Positions 35,680 to 45,059 of a stretch of DNA of 64,000 nt are shown piece after piece. The stretch spans positions 1 to 64,000 of the forward strand of contig JAHFWL010001306.1 of the NCBI GenBank assembly GCA_021292165.1, written 5' to 3'. The notes below the pieces were generated by a model. The model worked only from the letters and a program-made list of their open reading frames with translations, did no database searches and had not been told where the DNA came from. The stretch's first letter is position 1. Each line of letters starts with the position of its first letter. Made by a program: the position numbers and the translations under genes. The stretch is from Shinisaurus crocodilurus (Eukaryota; Chordata; Lepidosauria; Squamata; Shinisauridae).

Positions 35680-36833
35680 ATAACTCACGTAGAAGAATTT
35701 TCTGCTGAGGTTCAACAAGTTCTGCTGGCGGCAAGGAAACCTTCCACGACACTCTCCTACTCTCGCAAGTGGACAGCTTTCCAAATATGTCAGTAATCTT
35801 CACCAAGATCCAAAATCCTGTTCGATCTCGATGGTGCTTGAATTTCTGCATTCCTTGATGGTGCGTGGACTCAAATATTCCTCCATCAAGTTTTACTTGG
35901 CCGCAATATCTGCATACAGAGTGAGCGCTTCTACTGGTTCGATTTTCATGAATTCGACAGTGAAATAATTTCTGAAGGGACTTAAAAATCTAAATCCACC
36001 AACTCGAAGTGTCATACCCGGCTGGGACCTTCTGTTGGTGTTGAAAGCTTTAATGAAGAAACTGTTTGAACCGATGGCAACTATAGATCTTCGACTGTTG
36101 TCATGGAAAACAGCATTCTTAATTGCGATCACTTCTGCTAGACGAGCCAGTGCGCTGTGCGCCTTAAGAGTTGATTCGCCATATCTAACTTTTCATCATG
36201 ACAAAGTCATACTTAGACCAGACATTCAATTCTTACCTAAAATCGTCTCTGAGTTCCATTTAGGTCAAGACATTATACTTCCAACTTTCTTTCCGTCACC
36301 GACGTCTCCTTTAGGCATTCAAGGTGCAGCTGGACAGCCATCTGTCAGGGATGCTTTGACCTGGATTCCTGCATTGAGCAGGGGGTTGGACTCGATGGCC
36401 TTGTAGGCCCCTTCCAAATCTACTTTTCTATGATTCTATGATTCTATGATCTTTACATTCCCTTGATGTTCGTAGAGCGCTTGCCTTTTATCAGGAACAC
36501 ACGAAGTCGATGAGAAAAACTCAGCAGCTATTTGTCTGCTATGGTCAACCTAGAACTGGTAAGCCACTTTCAAAACAGAGACTTGCTTGTGGACACCATA
36601 AAATTGGCTTATGAGCTTGCAAGACGTCCTTTGCCATGTGCAGTAACAGCACACTCGACAAGAGCACTGTCCATGTCAACAGCCTTTGGGAAGGGAATTC
36701 AACTTCCAGAATTATGTCGAGCGGTGACTTGGTCTTCACCATCGACTTTCATTCGCCATTACCGGCTCGACTTCCGGGCCAGGGCACAGACTGCATTTGG
36801 CAAAGCTGTCTTGGCTTCAGTGTTGCATTGACT
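35680..36833 (+). pseudogene. DIRS tyrosine recombinase (YR), interrupted by a CR1 tail
   Basis: The N-terminal SAM-like part has TTLSYSRKWTAFQIC (35745-35790). Box A has SARRASALCAL with the catalytic Arg (36135-36170). Box B has VTAHSTRALSMS, giving the HxxR pair (36640-36675). The nucleophile lies in TFIRHYRLDF (36745-36775). The Arg-His-Arg-Tyr set is thus complete. A CR1 3' end (about 36324-36450) is inserted between boxes A and B, and frames shift at about 35795 and 36000. YR would integrate the circular DNA without a TSD. Confidence 0.88.
36324..36450 (+). mobile_element. CR1 3' end inserted in the DIRS recombinase gene
   Basis: Reads gctggacagccatctgtcag, then gcagggggttggactcgatg and gccccttccaa...ctatgattctatgattctatgat. 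The tandem ATTCTATG octamer is the CR1 3' terminus. It is 5'-truncated to about 125 bp. It could alternatively be the tail of the 5S/CR1 SINE, but no 5S sequence precedes it. Confidence 0.85.
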
Positions 36834-36898
36834 ACTGACTCATCTGACTATCGACACCGACCCACCTCCGGTAAGTCAGCTTGCTACTCTGCCCATGT

Positions 36899-36984
36899 GT
36901 GTGATGCACAGAGACCACGAAGAAGAAGGACAGGTTGCTTACCTGTAACTGTAGTTCTTCGAGTGGTCATCTGTGCAGTCACAC
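36899..36984. repeat. DIRS internal complementary region (ICR)
   Basis: 36899-36927 is complementary to the element's first 29 bases (31172-31200), with one mismatch. 36928-36984 is complementary to the last 57 bases (41751-41807), with two mismatches. In the accepted DIRS1 model the ICR bridges the two ends so that a circular DNA can be completed; here it serves as a built-in record of where the element begins and ends. Confidence 0.95.
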
Positions 36985-37035
36985 AACACACCCATCCAAC
37001 CCCGCTTTGGTGTCCACATCGAGTTCGATGGATAT

Positions 37036-37641
37036 TGTTGGGACTTGAAAAAGATACTAGGAGAGGATATATTGTGGAGTAATATCCTTCCTATCTCATG
37101 TTAGTGAGATCAGCAGAGTAGAGTCCCTTTCCAGCTTAAAAGAAGCTTAGATTTGGCTAGTGTTAGCCAGTTAGCATTTGGTAATTCAGGATGCTTTAAG
37201 GCAGACTGGATTTCCCTGGTTTTGCCCCCTTTTCTCTCCCTCAGAACAATAATCAGAGACACAGTCTTGTAAAAGTTAAAAGTAACATTTACTCACTCAG
37301 ATTATGCAGTTTCATTCAGGCAGGCTTAAAAGACGTTTCTTACAGTTGGTACAAGTACATTTGGAAATACTTGTACAACTCTGTACAATACCAGCAACTC
37401 TGGTTACATGCTGCTGCTAGAACAACCTGGAGGCAACCACTGGTGCCACACTCACTAAGAGTCCCAGCAGAAAGAGGAAGAGCTGATAGCTACTCCCACT
37501 TCCTGTTGGGGCTCTGTTAATGATTCAATGAGTATCTTCCAGTGAATCCACCCTAGAAGATACCAGTGATCTTAACCACTTCACCCAACTACCTGGTGAA
37601 ACATGAGCCATAGGTTTTGACTGCAACTTAATTATCCCACA
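37036..37641 (-). repeat. Copia 3' LTR
   Basis: The 606-bp repeat is closely similar to 40890-41505, except for a replaced segment at about 37362-37392. There the reading is aatacttgtacaactctgta, where other copies have an acttggggtctgaacttgtg segment. The replaced segment is itself a small inverted repeat (ttgtac / gtacaa). Confidence 0.92.
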
Positions 37642-38466
37642 CACCCCTTCTCAGGCAAAACAACATGAAATTCATGCACAATTTTTATTAATCCACCCAC
37701 AGTCCCATCTTGAGTCGAAGATTCTGGAAACTGTCTCTTGGTAGAGGTTTGGCTAGGATGTCAGCAGTCATTTCCTTAGTATGATCGTGTGTCAAGTCCA
37801 CTAGTCCATCTTGGACAGCCTCACGCACAAAGTCTTTGATCAGTTGATCCAGCCAGGCCACTTCTCTGCAGACTTGATCTTTGAGCTACAGGCCTCGCTT
37901 TGTAGCGCTGCACTTCCCCTTCTGCCCCTTGCTTGATTTTGAACTTCTACTTACTCTTCCTGTGGCCTTCTTTCCACGAGGTAGGTCAGTAAGCGTCCCT
38001 GTTTTGTACTGATGCAGTGCATCCATCTCCTCCTGCGCAGCCTTCCCCCAGAGACGGGCTTCTGTGTCTGGCATCTCTTTACCTCTTCCCATGTAGAAGA
38101 TTCTTGGGATGGCACCGACCCTGCAAAGTAGGACAGCCGAAGTGGTGGAACACCTCTGTTGGATCTGGATGACTGTCTGACCTGTGGTTCTGGAACCGCA
38201 TCAGCTTCATCGTCCTCCTCCAGTGCAGGCATGTCCTCATCACTCTGCTCCTCTTCGTCTCTGGTACTGCTGCCAGGTTTTGGGTACTCCAGGACTTCCC
38301 CCTGTTCATCGCCTATAGAGGGGGCTATAGCTTTTGAAGTTGGGAGCACAGAGTCATAAGTTATAGGTGGGAAGTATACAAGCTCTTGTGTTTCCTTTTC
38401 TGATTGATCAGAAAAATCCACAACAGTTCCCCTTGTCTCAGCCTTCGTGTTCATCAAAATGGACAA
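37642..38466 (-). pseudogene. Copia integrase-RT linker plus fused RT start and RNase H end
   Basis: The acidic linker (DEEEQSDEDMPALEEDDEAD) leads into EEMDALHQYKTGTLTDLPRG, the usual entry to the copia RT, and a few RT residues (GAEGEVQRYKAR, about 37885-37920). The next bases (37642-37880) instead read as the RNase H C-terminus: FVREAVQDGLVDLTHDHTKE, ADILAKPLPRDSF, LRLKMGL. The RT palm, including its YVDD-type motif, and most of RNase H are deleted with the junction near 37880. The element cannot reverse-transcribe itself. Confidence 0.85.
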
Positions 38467-39590
38467 CGTGCCTTGGCCTGACTTGTCCTGTTTTCAGATC
38501 CATTATCTTGTAGCCTTTTCCTCCAGTAGCGTACCCGATGAGGATACCTGCTTGTGCTCTGGAGTCAAGCTTGTGCCTGTTTTCTTTAGGAACATAGCTA
38601 TAGGCAACACTTCCAAATACACGTATGTGCGACAGATTGGGAGTTCTCCCGTGCCAAAGCTCAAAAGGTGTGCGTGTAGCTCCCTTTGTTGGCAATCTGT
38701 TCTGGATGTACACCGCAGTGGCAGCTGCATCTCCCCACAAACGTTGGGGAAGAGATGCATCTTTTAACATGCATCTTGTCATCTCCATGATGGATCTGAA
38801 TTTTCTTTCTGCTACTGAGTTCTGTTGTGGGGTATATGGAACAGTTGTTATGTGTTTAACTCCTTCCTGTTCCATAAGGGCTTCCATGTCGTGTGAACAA
38901 TACTCACGCCCGTTATCCGTCATCAGGACCCCTGGGCACCTCTGGAATTTGTTCTTCACTATGGCAAAGTACTTCTTGGTCATCTCCAGCACTTGACTCC
39001 TTTCCTTGAGGAAGTATGCTACACAATACCTTGAAAAATCATCAATAAATGTTAGGATGTATTTATTTTCTCCCAATGATGGAACATTCATTGGACCACA
39101 TACATCACTGTAGACCACGTCCAGTACTTTGGTGCTGCGCTGCTGAGTGCAAGGAGGAAAAGAAGGCTTAACTGCCTTTTCAGTTACACAATTCACACAC
39201 TTGGTTGTGGCTGATGTGCTCTGGGTTACTTCCACTCCTCTTGCCAGCTCCTTGCGCTGCAGTTCCTTTATTGTATTTGTGTCTCTATGTCCAAGTCTTC
39301 TGTCCAAAGCTCCAGATCAGCCTCATCCTTCTTCTTTGGGCATGCCACTTTAGCAGATTGAGATTCTGAAACAATAACCTCATACACGCCATTGATCAGA
39401 CTAGCTTCAACAAATACTTTACCATTTTTGGACACTGTACACTTGTCACCTTCAAATAGTACTCTGAAGCCTTTCTTTGCTAAAGTGGAGACACTGAGCA
39501 TGTTGCAACTTAATTTTAACGTAGAGAATGTAGAGAACTCTGTCTACACAGTTCTTTCTGGTTTCACCACCAACCTTGCAGTGTAGAACT
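38438..39590 (-). pseudogene. Copia integrase
   Basis: The longest open frame (289 codons, 38438-39307) holds the zinc-binding CVNC, then DVVYSDVCGPM (first Asp), GVLMTDNGREYCSHDM (second Asp) and QQNSVAERKFRSIMEMTRCM (Glu): a full DDE triad. The C-terminal blocks HIRVFGSVAYSYVPKENRHK and AGILIGYATGGKGYKI are the copia-type integrase signature. Upstream, 39268-39501 carries the pre-integrase region in another frame. The core frame is open throughout, so the element is not very old. Confidence 0.92.
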
Positions 39591-40030
39591 CCTGAGCCTG
39601 CACCTTGTGCCTTTATCACATTGCCATCTGCAATCTGGATGTCCTCACTTTGTGATTCTTCAATCTCATTGATTTCTTTGAAGAATCCTCTCTCGTGTGA
39701 GAAATGGCTCTATGCACCTGAATCTATCACCCATTTGCTTGACTTACTTTTGTAACTGTTAGCTGCTAAACTCTTCTGTTGCATCAGTAAGCTATTCTCA
39801 TCAATCCCCTTCTTTTCCTTTTGCTGCCTAAAAGGTGGGGGCTTCTTTGTCTTCGGGGCTTTACAGAACTTGGCAATATGTCCCTCCTTGTTGCAATTAA
39901 AGCAGACAATTCTTTTGGATGTGCCTTTCCCATTCCCTTGGGACAAGTAGTTTGAGTCACTTTGCTTAGAATGCCTGATTGGAGATTCTTCCCTTCTCTC
40001 AACACATTCTTCTCTCAAATAAATGACCAA
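39590..40030 (-). pseudogene. Copia nucleocapsid zinc knuckle and protease start
   Basis: CFNCNKEGHIAKFC (39862-39903) is a CX2CX4HX4C zinc knuckle. KWVIDSGA (about 39710-39735) is the aspartic protease active site (D-S-G). The frame closes just after this at a TAG, where a His-Phe codon pair is usual, and open protease-like sequence continues beyond it. The protease therefore looks interrupted by a point mutation. Confidence 0.85.
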
Positions 40031-40580
40031 TTATATCTTTTAGGGTTAAATTTGGGACACTGTCCATTCTGGATATAAAAATCTCAAACTTATATTCCAG
40101 TGACCCCAGGAAGTAGCAGACCTTCTGATCTTCATTCATCACGTATTCTGCCAGTCTTAACTTTTCAATAATAGTTAAAAACTCTTCCACATGACTTCCA
40201 CAATCCTTCTTTGATTCAAGTTTTAAATGAAACATATCTCTCACTAGGCGCCTGTGAGACCGCTTGCTTGTAAATCCAAATGCCTTTTCTAGATTATGGA
40301 GCACTTCTCTGGCTGTTTCCCCTTCTCCAGCATGGATCATTTGGCAATCAGCTAAATTTTTTATGATAACAGATATTGCTATCCTGTTTTGCTTTTCCCA
40401 TTCTTTGGCTGATGCTCTGGCCTCTTCACCAGCGCCACTGGGCTTATCTTCCTTAATACAGCCCAGGACTTCAAGTCTGTCCAAAATCACTTTCAATCGC
40501 CTATTCCATTGTATGAAGGTTGCTTCAGTTAATTCGGGAAGCCTGGAGAAGCTCTCTCCTCTTGAGTTTCCTCTGCTCAT
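39999..40580 (-). pseudogene. Copia Gag
   Basis: An open frame of 193 codons starts MSRGNSRGESFSRLPEL. It contains FIQWNRRLKVILDRLEVLG, then REVLHNLEKAFGFTSKRS and VEEFLTIIEKLRLAEYVMNE. These blocks are typical of the UBN2-type Gag of Ty1/copia elements. It forms the capsid that packages the element RNA. The start is the first Met after the leader, about 300 bases from the PBS. It overlaps the next open stretch by 32 bases, so a frame change separates it from the zinc knuckle. Confidence 0.85.
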
Positions 40581-40873
40581 CTTCAGCGATCAAAAAGCAA
40601 GAAAAATGCCCCAAAATTCAAAATTGGGGGGAAAATGCCAAACTCAAAGGTGGAAAAATGTGCAAAACTCAAAAACTGAAAATGCTCAAAACTCAAAAAC
40701 CTTCACTGCCTTACAACTGCCTTCTGAGGAAAGGGGGTTTCTCTTTCACAAGGAGACAATGGAGTCACCATGTGCTCGCCTGGGAACAAAGAAAAATATG
40801 GCTGCTTTGAATTCCTCTTCTATCTGAAGAGAATCCAGTGGCATCCACCAAAATGCTACAAAAACAATCTATC

Positions 40874-40889
40874 CTGGGCCCATAACCCA
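40874..40889 (-). promoter_or_regulatory. Copia primer-binding site, anticodon arm of initiator tRNA-Met
   Basis: The minus strand next to the 5' LTR reads TGGGTTATGGGCCCAG. It is complementary to CUGGGCCCAUAACCCA, the anticodon stem-loop of eukaryotic initiator tRNA-Met (anticodon CAU). Drosophila copia is known to prime from this internal site using a 5' half of tRNA-iMet cleaved in the anticodon arm. The same geometry here, with the site ending at the LTR boundary, implies the same mechanism. Confidence 0.85.
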
Positions 40890-41505
40890 TGTTGGGACTT
40901 GAAAAAGATACTAGGAGAGGATATATTGTGGAGTAATATCCTTCCTATCTCACGTTAGTGAGATCAGCAGAGTAAAGTCCCTTTCCAGCTTAAAAGAAGC
41001 TTAGATTTGGCTAGTGTTAGCCAGTTAGCATTTGGTAATCCAGGATGCTTTAAGGCAGACTGGATTTCCCTGGTTTTGCCCCCTTTTCTCTCCCTCAGAA
41101 CAATGATCAGAGACACAGTCTTGTAAAAGTTAAAAGTAACATTTACTCACTCAAATTATGCAGTTTCATTCAGGCAGGCTTAAAAGACGTTTCTTACAGT
41201 TGGTACAAGTACATTTGTAGTTACTTGGGGTCTGAACTTGTGGAGTTCAGACCACCAGCAACTCTGGTTACATGCTGCTACTAAAACAACGTGGAGGCAA
41301 CCACTGGTGCCACACTCACTAAGAGTCCCAGCAGAAAGAGGAAGAGCTGATAGCTACGCCCACTTCCTGTTGGGGCTCTGTTAATGATTCAATGAGTATC
41401 TTCCAGTGAATCCACCCTAGAAGATACCAGTGATCTTAACCATTTCACCCAACTACCTGGTGAAACATGAGCCATAGGTTTTGACTGCAACTTAATTATC
41501 CCACA
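40890..41505 (-). repeat. Copia 5' LTR
   Basis: This 616-bp copy retains the ggtctgaac / gttcagacc inverted repeat (41228-41252), as do the solo LTRs at 7228 and 53083, so this version is the common one. Confidence 0.93.
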
Positions 41506-41807
41506 GATATCCGACTGGGCTGGTATTACAATTACTTTGATCTCGATGTCCATGTCAGGACCAATGTCGAGGGGTAAACCCTCTTTGAAGCCCTCGGTCC
41601 CGAGGCTCACAATAGGCGGTCTCAGGGAACTGAGGGAAAGGGCGGGAGCTGCGCTAAGGAGCACGCGCGTTGGGAGAGGGGCTCCCGCTCAATTTTCCTC
41701 AGCTTTTAGAGTATTCCGAAATGTCCTCCGCACAGGTGCAGAGCCCATGTGTGTGACTGCACAGATGACCACTCGAAGAACTACAGTTACAAGTAAGTAA
41801 CCTGTCC

Positions 41808-42250
41808 TTTGGATTACTGCAATGTGTTATACATGGGGCTGCCTTTGAAAATGGTCCAGAAACTGCAGCTGGTCCAAAATAGGACAGCAAGACTGTTAAC
41901 TGGGACTGGCCGACGTGAACATATTATGCCAGTGCTTTCTCATCTGCACTGGCTGCCAGTCTGTTTCTGGGCCCAATTCAATGTGCTGGTACTAACATTC
42001 AAAGCCCTAAACGGCTTGGGGCCAGGGTATCTGAAGGATCATCTCCTCCCATATGTACCTGCCCGGACACTAAGGTCTTTGTCAGCAGTCCTTCTCCGAG
42101 AGCCCCTGCCAAAGGAAGTGAGGCAGGTGGCTACCAGGAGGCGAGGAGGGCCTTTTTTGCTGTGGCACCCCGGTTGTGGAATGAGCTCCCCAAAGAGGCT
42201 TGCCTGGTGCCTACATTGTACTCTTTCCGGCGCCAGGTGAAGACCTTTCT
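41808..42250 (+). pseudogene. L2 ORF2 C-terminal fragment, right of the DIRS insertion
   Basis: Continues directly from the left fragment: DYCNVLYMGLPLKMVQK, QNRTARLLTGTGRREHI, PVLSHLHWLPVCFWAQF, LTFKALNGLGPGYLKDHLL and REPLPKEVRQVATRRR. These are conserved C-terminal blocks of L2-like ORF2. After about 42145 a frameshift scrambles the terminal AP-LWNELP-type motif. Confidence 0.85.
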
Positions 42251-42767
42251 ATTCTTCCAGCATTTTAATCCTTTTAATCATCTTGATCATCTTAATCATT
42301 TTAATCTTGTAGTTGTTTTTAACTTTGTTATTGTAATTTGAACTGCTGCTGCTCTGCTGCTAGCTTTGCTGTTTGTTTTTAATCTGTGGTTTTAAATTTT
42401 ATATTTATATTGTATTGTATATTATGGTTTTAACTGTTGTAAACCGCCCAGAGAGCTTTGGCTATTGGGCGGTATAAAAATGTATTAAATAAATAAATAA
42501 ATAAATACTACCTGAAGGTGGGTTTGCCAGGTCAGCCCAAGGACTCCTCCCACAATGATAATATTTAGAGGCAAACTTCAACATAATTTACAAGTGGGGG
42601 CCTGCAATTAAATGTTGAAGCATGGAGTGCTTCTCTTCAGAAGAGTTCCAGCCACTCCATTCAATCTTCATATTTTTTCCCCAACAGTCAGTCAGCCTTC
42701 CATGTCCATTGAGTATGTTCAGTTCAGGGCATTTGATGGTTCATTCTACACTGTTTATATCTATATG

Positions 42768-43799
42768 CAGGACCGGTGCAAGACAGTTTGGCGCCCTAGG
42801 CAAAACCAGATATTTAGCGCCCCCCCTTCCCACTTGAGCCCTCCCTCCAGTGGGGGGGGGCCTCTGGAGCAAAGCAGCCGGGAAACGCCTGCTTGCCCAG
42901 CGCCCCCCCGCCACCGCCACCGGGGCCAGCAGCCCTCCGTGGGCCTGGAGGCGGCGGCGCCTCCGGGGCCCATTTCCACAGGCAGCCAGGTAAGGGGCAT
43001 GCCGAGGGAGCTGTGTCGGAGGCAAGAGCGGAGCGGGGGTCCTGCTATCCGGGGTGGGAGGGCGGCGTCGGTCAAGCCGGGGGACTCCTGCCCAAGAAGG
43101 AAAGTTAAGTTTGGAAAAGTTTTCAGGAGGGGGCGGTGGAGCTGCGGAGAGCGCGCTGGGCTCTCACGGGTGGGGGGAGGCGGGCACGGCTGGGGGCATC
43201 TAGCTTAGCCTGGGTGCCCACTCGCTCCTGGGGGATGCGCTGCTGGCGGGGACGAGCGGGGGGCCAGCTGAATTTGTGCCAATCCTGGCCATTTTAAAAC
43301 AAAAAGAAAGAGATTGCCCTGCAAGTGCAGACCCCCCCCTGAAAAACACCAGATATCAACAGCTCCTCTTCTTCTGATGCTGCTGCTCCTGGCACGGCTG
43401 CCTCTGCCCGGTGCGGCGGAGCTGCGGGTGCGCATCCGGCTCCCCGACGGGCAGGTGACAGACGAGAGCCCCGGTCAGGGGCTCGGGGTGGGTGAACGCG
43501 AGGTGTATCTTGGGGGGTGGGGGAGGGGCGAGGCCTTCCCCGCCAGTCTAAGACATGGCTTTTTTTGTCGCCCATGGCATCTCTGCGGCTGCCCCAGCTG
43601 CCCGGCTGTCTCGCTGACAGATCCGGGCTCCGTAGCGGCGGCAAGGAAGAGTTGGCCGAGCGAGCGAGCTTCCTCCTCCTGCTGCTGCTGCTGCTGCCGC
43701 CGGCCTCCGCAGTCCGGGAAGGGAGGGGCGTTTCTGCACCCTCTTTAGCCATGCGCCCTAGGCAGCTGCCTAGTTCGCCTAGCGGTAGCGCCAGCCCTG
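42768..43799. mobile_element. Non-autonomous hAT element, 1,032 bp, 8-bp TSD
   Basis: The left end CAGGACCGGTGCAAGACAG and the complement of the right end, CAGGGCTGGCGCTACCGCTA, share a CAGG-CYGGYGC terminus with a nearby gccctaggca motif. The exact 8-bp TSD is tctatatg (42760-42767 and 43800-43807). The interior is GC-rich, with no transposase motif. A 90-bp piece (about 43268-43358) recurs almost unchanged at 45437-45530 outside the element. The interior includes a CTG-rich stretch whose translation resembles a signal peptide (see findings). Confidence 0.9.
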
Positions 43800-43911
43800 T
43801 CTATATGTCTCTTCTTTGCCCCTTCTTTCCAACCATTCAGTTCCATTCATCCTCATACTTGGTTGTCAGACTCAGTCAATTAACATTCTGTGCCATTAAG
43901 TGCATATGGGT

Positions 43912-43960
43912 CCCTCTCTCTGTCTCTCTCTCTCTCTCTCTCTGTGTTTGTGTGTGGCAG
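43912..43960. repeat. (CT)n/(GT)n simple repeat
   Basis: A CT-dinucleotide run followed by short GT units. Confidence 0.85.
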
Positions 43961-44060
43961 AGTGGGGGTAGGTTTTTTGCCCCTAAATAGTTTTTGGACA
44001 CCCGCAAAACTCAGGGTACCCCAAGCCTGCTGATACTAAACTCAGGGTTACCCCATGTCT

Positions 44061-44402
44061 ACAGCTCCACAAGCATGGGAAGACTTGAATCGGAAATAAA
44101 GGGAATGATAACAATATTACAGAATAGTTTATACAAGTAAACAAATGAATTTAACCTTATTATAAAGATCATACAATTTAAATCAGTATTATACAAACTA
44201 CAAAATGAGGTGAGTTCTCCAAGCAACCAGAAATTTGTGGCAAACTCTCTTTTTCTTTACAATTTAAAAACTCTTCTGAAATCCCTGCTTTACAGCTTCT
44301 TGGTGGTGACAAATTACTCATCATCAGTGGGAATAGGTGATGAGTAGCTAAGTCACAAGCCTTCAGTTTATTTTTGAATCCCAGCAAATCTTAAGACTCT
44401 TA

Positions 44403-44405
<3 letters not shown>
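44061..44405. other. No recognisable gene
   Basis: AT-rich unassigned DNA between the dispersed repeat and the CT/CA tract. Confidence 0.4.

Positions 44406-44463
<58 letters not shown>
44406..44463. repeat. (CT)n(CA)n compound microsatellite
   Basis: About 20 CT units pass directly into CA units. Confidence 0.95.
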
Positions 44464-44612
44464 TAAAAGACCACCAGCATTTCATCTATTAGAATGCACC
44501 ATATGTAATAGTAAGCTTCCCCACCCTTGGTCTACATCAATGTTGGTGACTGGCAAGAGCAGGAAAACTCTTATTATGATGGCTCTGACTTGGAGTTGTA
44601 CTAAATGACATA

Positions 44613-45057
44613 GGGCCGGTTCACACGACCCAGGCTGCCGGCGGGGGAGGAACCGCGGGGCCATCCGCGGGGTCTGGCGGGGCGTCGCACACGACCGGCG
44701 CCCCGCCCGCGTGGGCAGACCCCGTAGTCCCCACACCGCAGTGCAGGCCTCACGGCGCTAGGGGGTGGGGCCCCGGGATGCCCGGAGCGGCTGTTTGTCC
44801 CTGCAGGCTGGAGCGGCGGCGGCTCCGGCTGCTCTGGGCTGCCGTCTCTGTGGGGACCCCGCGGGACGGCCGCCCGCTGTCCCGACGGCACGGTGACCGC
44901 GCGCGGTAGGGGCTTACCCCGCTACCGACCGTGGTCACTTTCCGTGGGTCCCGCCCGCGGCTGTCCCGCGGGGGCACCTCCAGTCAGTGTGCACACGACA
45001 CGGGAACCGCGGGGGAGCAGTGCTCCCCCGCGGTTCCCCTGTCGTGTGAACCGGCCC
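44613..45057 (+). mobile_element. GC-rich Harbinger-like non-autonomous DNA transposon, 445 bp
   Basis: Ends GGGCCGGTTCACACGAC and GTCGTGTGAACCGGCCC are perfect inverted repeats, flanked by the 3-bp TSD ata (44610-44612 and 45058-45060). It aligns end to end with the complement of 8458-8897. Its ends are intact, so it is the better copy. No transposase is encoded. Confidence 0.85.
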
Positions 45058-45059
45058 AT

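Larger units (their letters stand above)
37036..41505 (-). mobile_element. Ty1/copia retrotransposon, complete ends, RT deleted
   Basis: Two LTRs (37036-37641 and 40890-41505) with TG...CA ends are flanked by the 5-bp TSD gatat (37031-37035 and 41506-41510). Coding sense is minus: gag, protease, integrase, then a remnant of RT/RNase H, the Ty1/copia order. A polypurine tract (complement gagaaggggtg, at 37642-37652) abuts the 3' LTR and a primer-binding site abuts the 5' LTR. The total of 4,470 bp is short because most of RT and RNase H is missing. It lies in the right terminal region of the DIRS element. Confidence 0.95.
31172..41807 (+). mobile_element. DIRS-like tyrosine-recombinase retrotransposon (with nested copia)
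   Basis: Order: left terminal inverted repeat, Gag-like ORF, RT, RNase H, tyrosine recombinase, internal complementary region (ICR), right terminal inverted repeat. The ICR (36899-36984) joins the complement of the left end to the complement of the right end at 36927/36928. This fixes the element ends as TTCTTCTTC (31172) and AACCTGTCC (41807). No TSD is present, as expected for insertion by a tyrosine recombinase through circular DNA. The length of 10.6 kb includes a 4.47-kb copia element and a CR1 tail. All ORFs are broken. Confidence 0.92.
30670..42515 (+). mobile_element. L2-type LINE, 5'-truncated, split in two by the DIRS insertion
   Basis: The left half (30670-31171) and right half (41808-42515) form one continuous element once 31172-41807 is removed. 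The left half reads from RT motif B (ILSPMLFNIYMKPLEE) through HQYADDTQLYLS to IHTLVTS. The right half resumes with DYCNVLYMGLPLKMVQKLQL and runs to the 3' UTR. The 3' end is TTGTAAACCGCCCAGAGAGC...GGGCGGTATAAAAATG plus (TAAA)n. This tail resembles those of the CORE-SINEs in the window. Confidence 0.9.
42540..44060 (+). repeat. Unclassified dispersed repeat copy split by a hAT element
   Basis: 42590-42767 repeats the gggcctgcaattaaatgttg and attgagtatgttcag blocks seen at 12440, 20030 and 20645. After the hAT element, 43808-44060 carries related cattctgtgccattaag and ttttttgcccctaa segments. The two parts look like one copy interrupted at the hAT TSD. Confidence 0.5.

Noticed and set aside
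36361..36406. DIRS open frame continuing through ...SRGLDSMAL
   Set aside because: These codons come from the CR1 tail inserted in the recombinase gene, not from DIRS.
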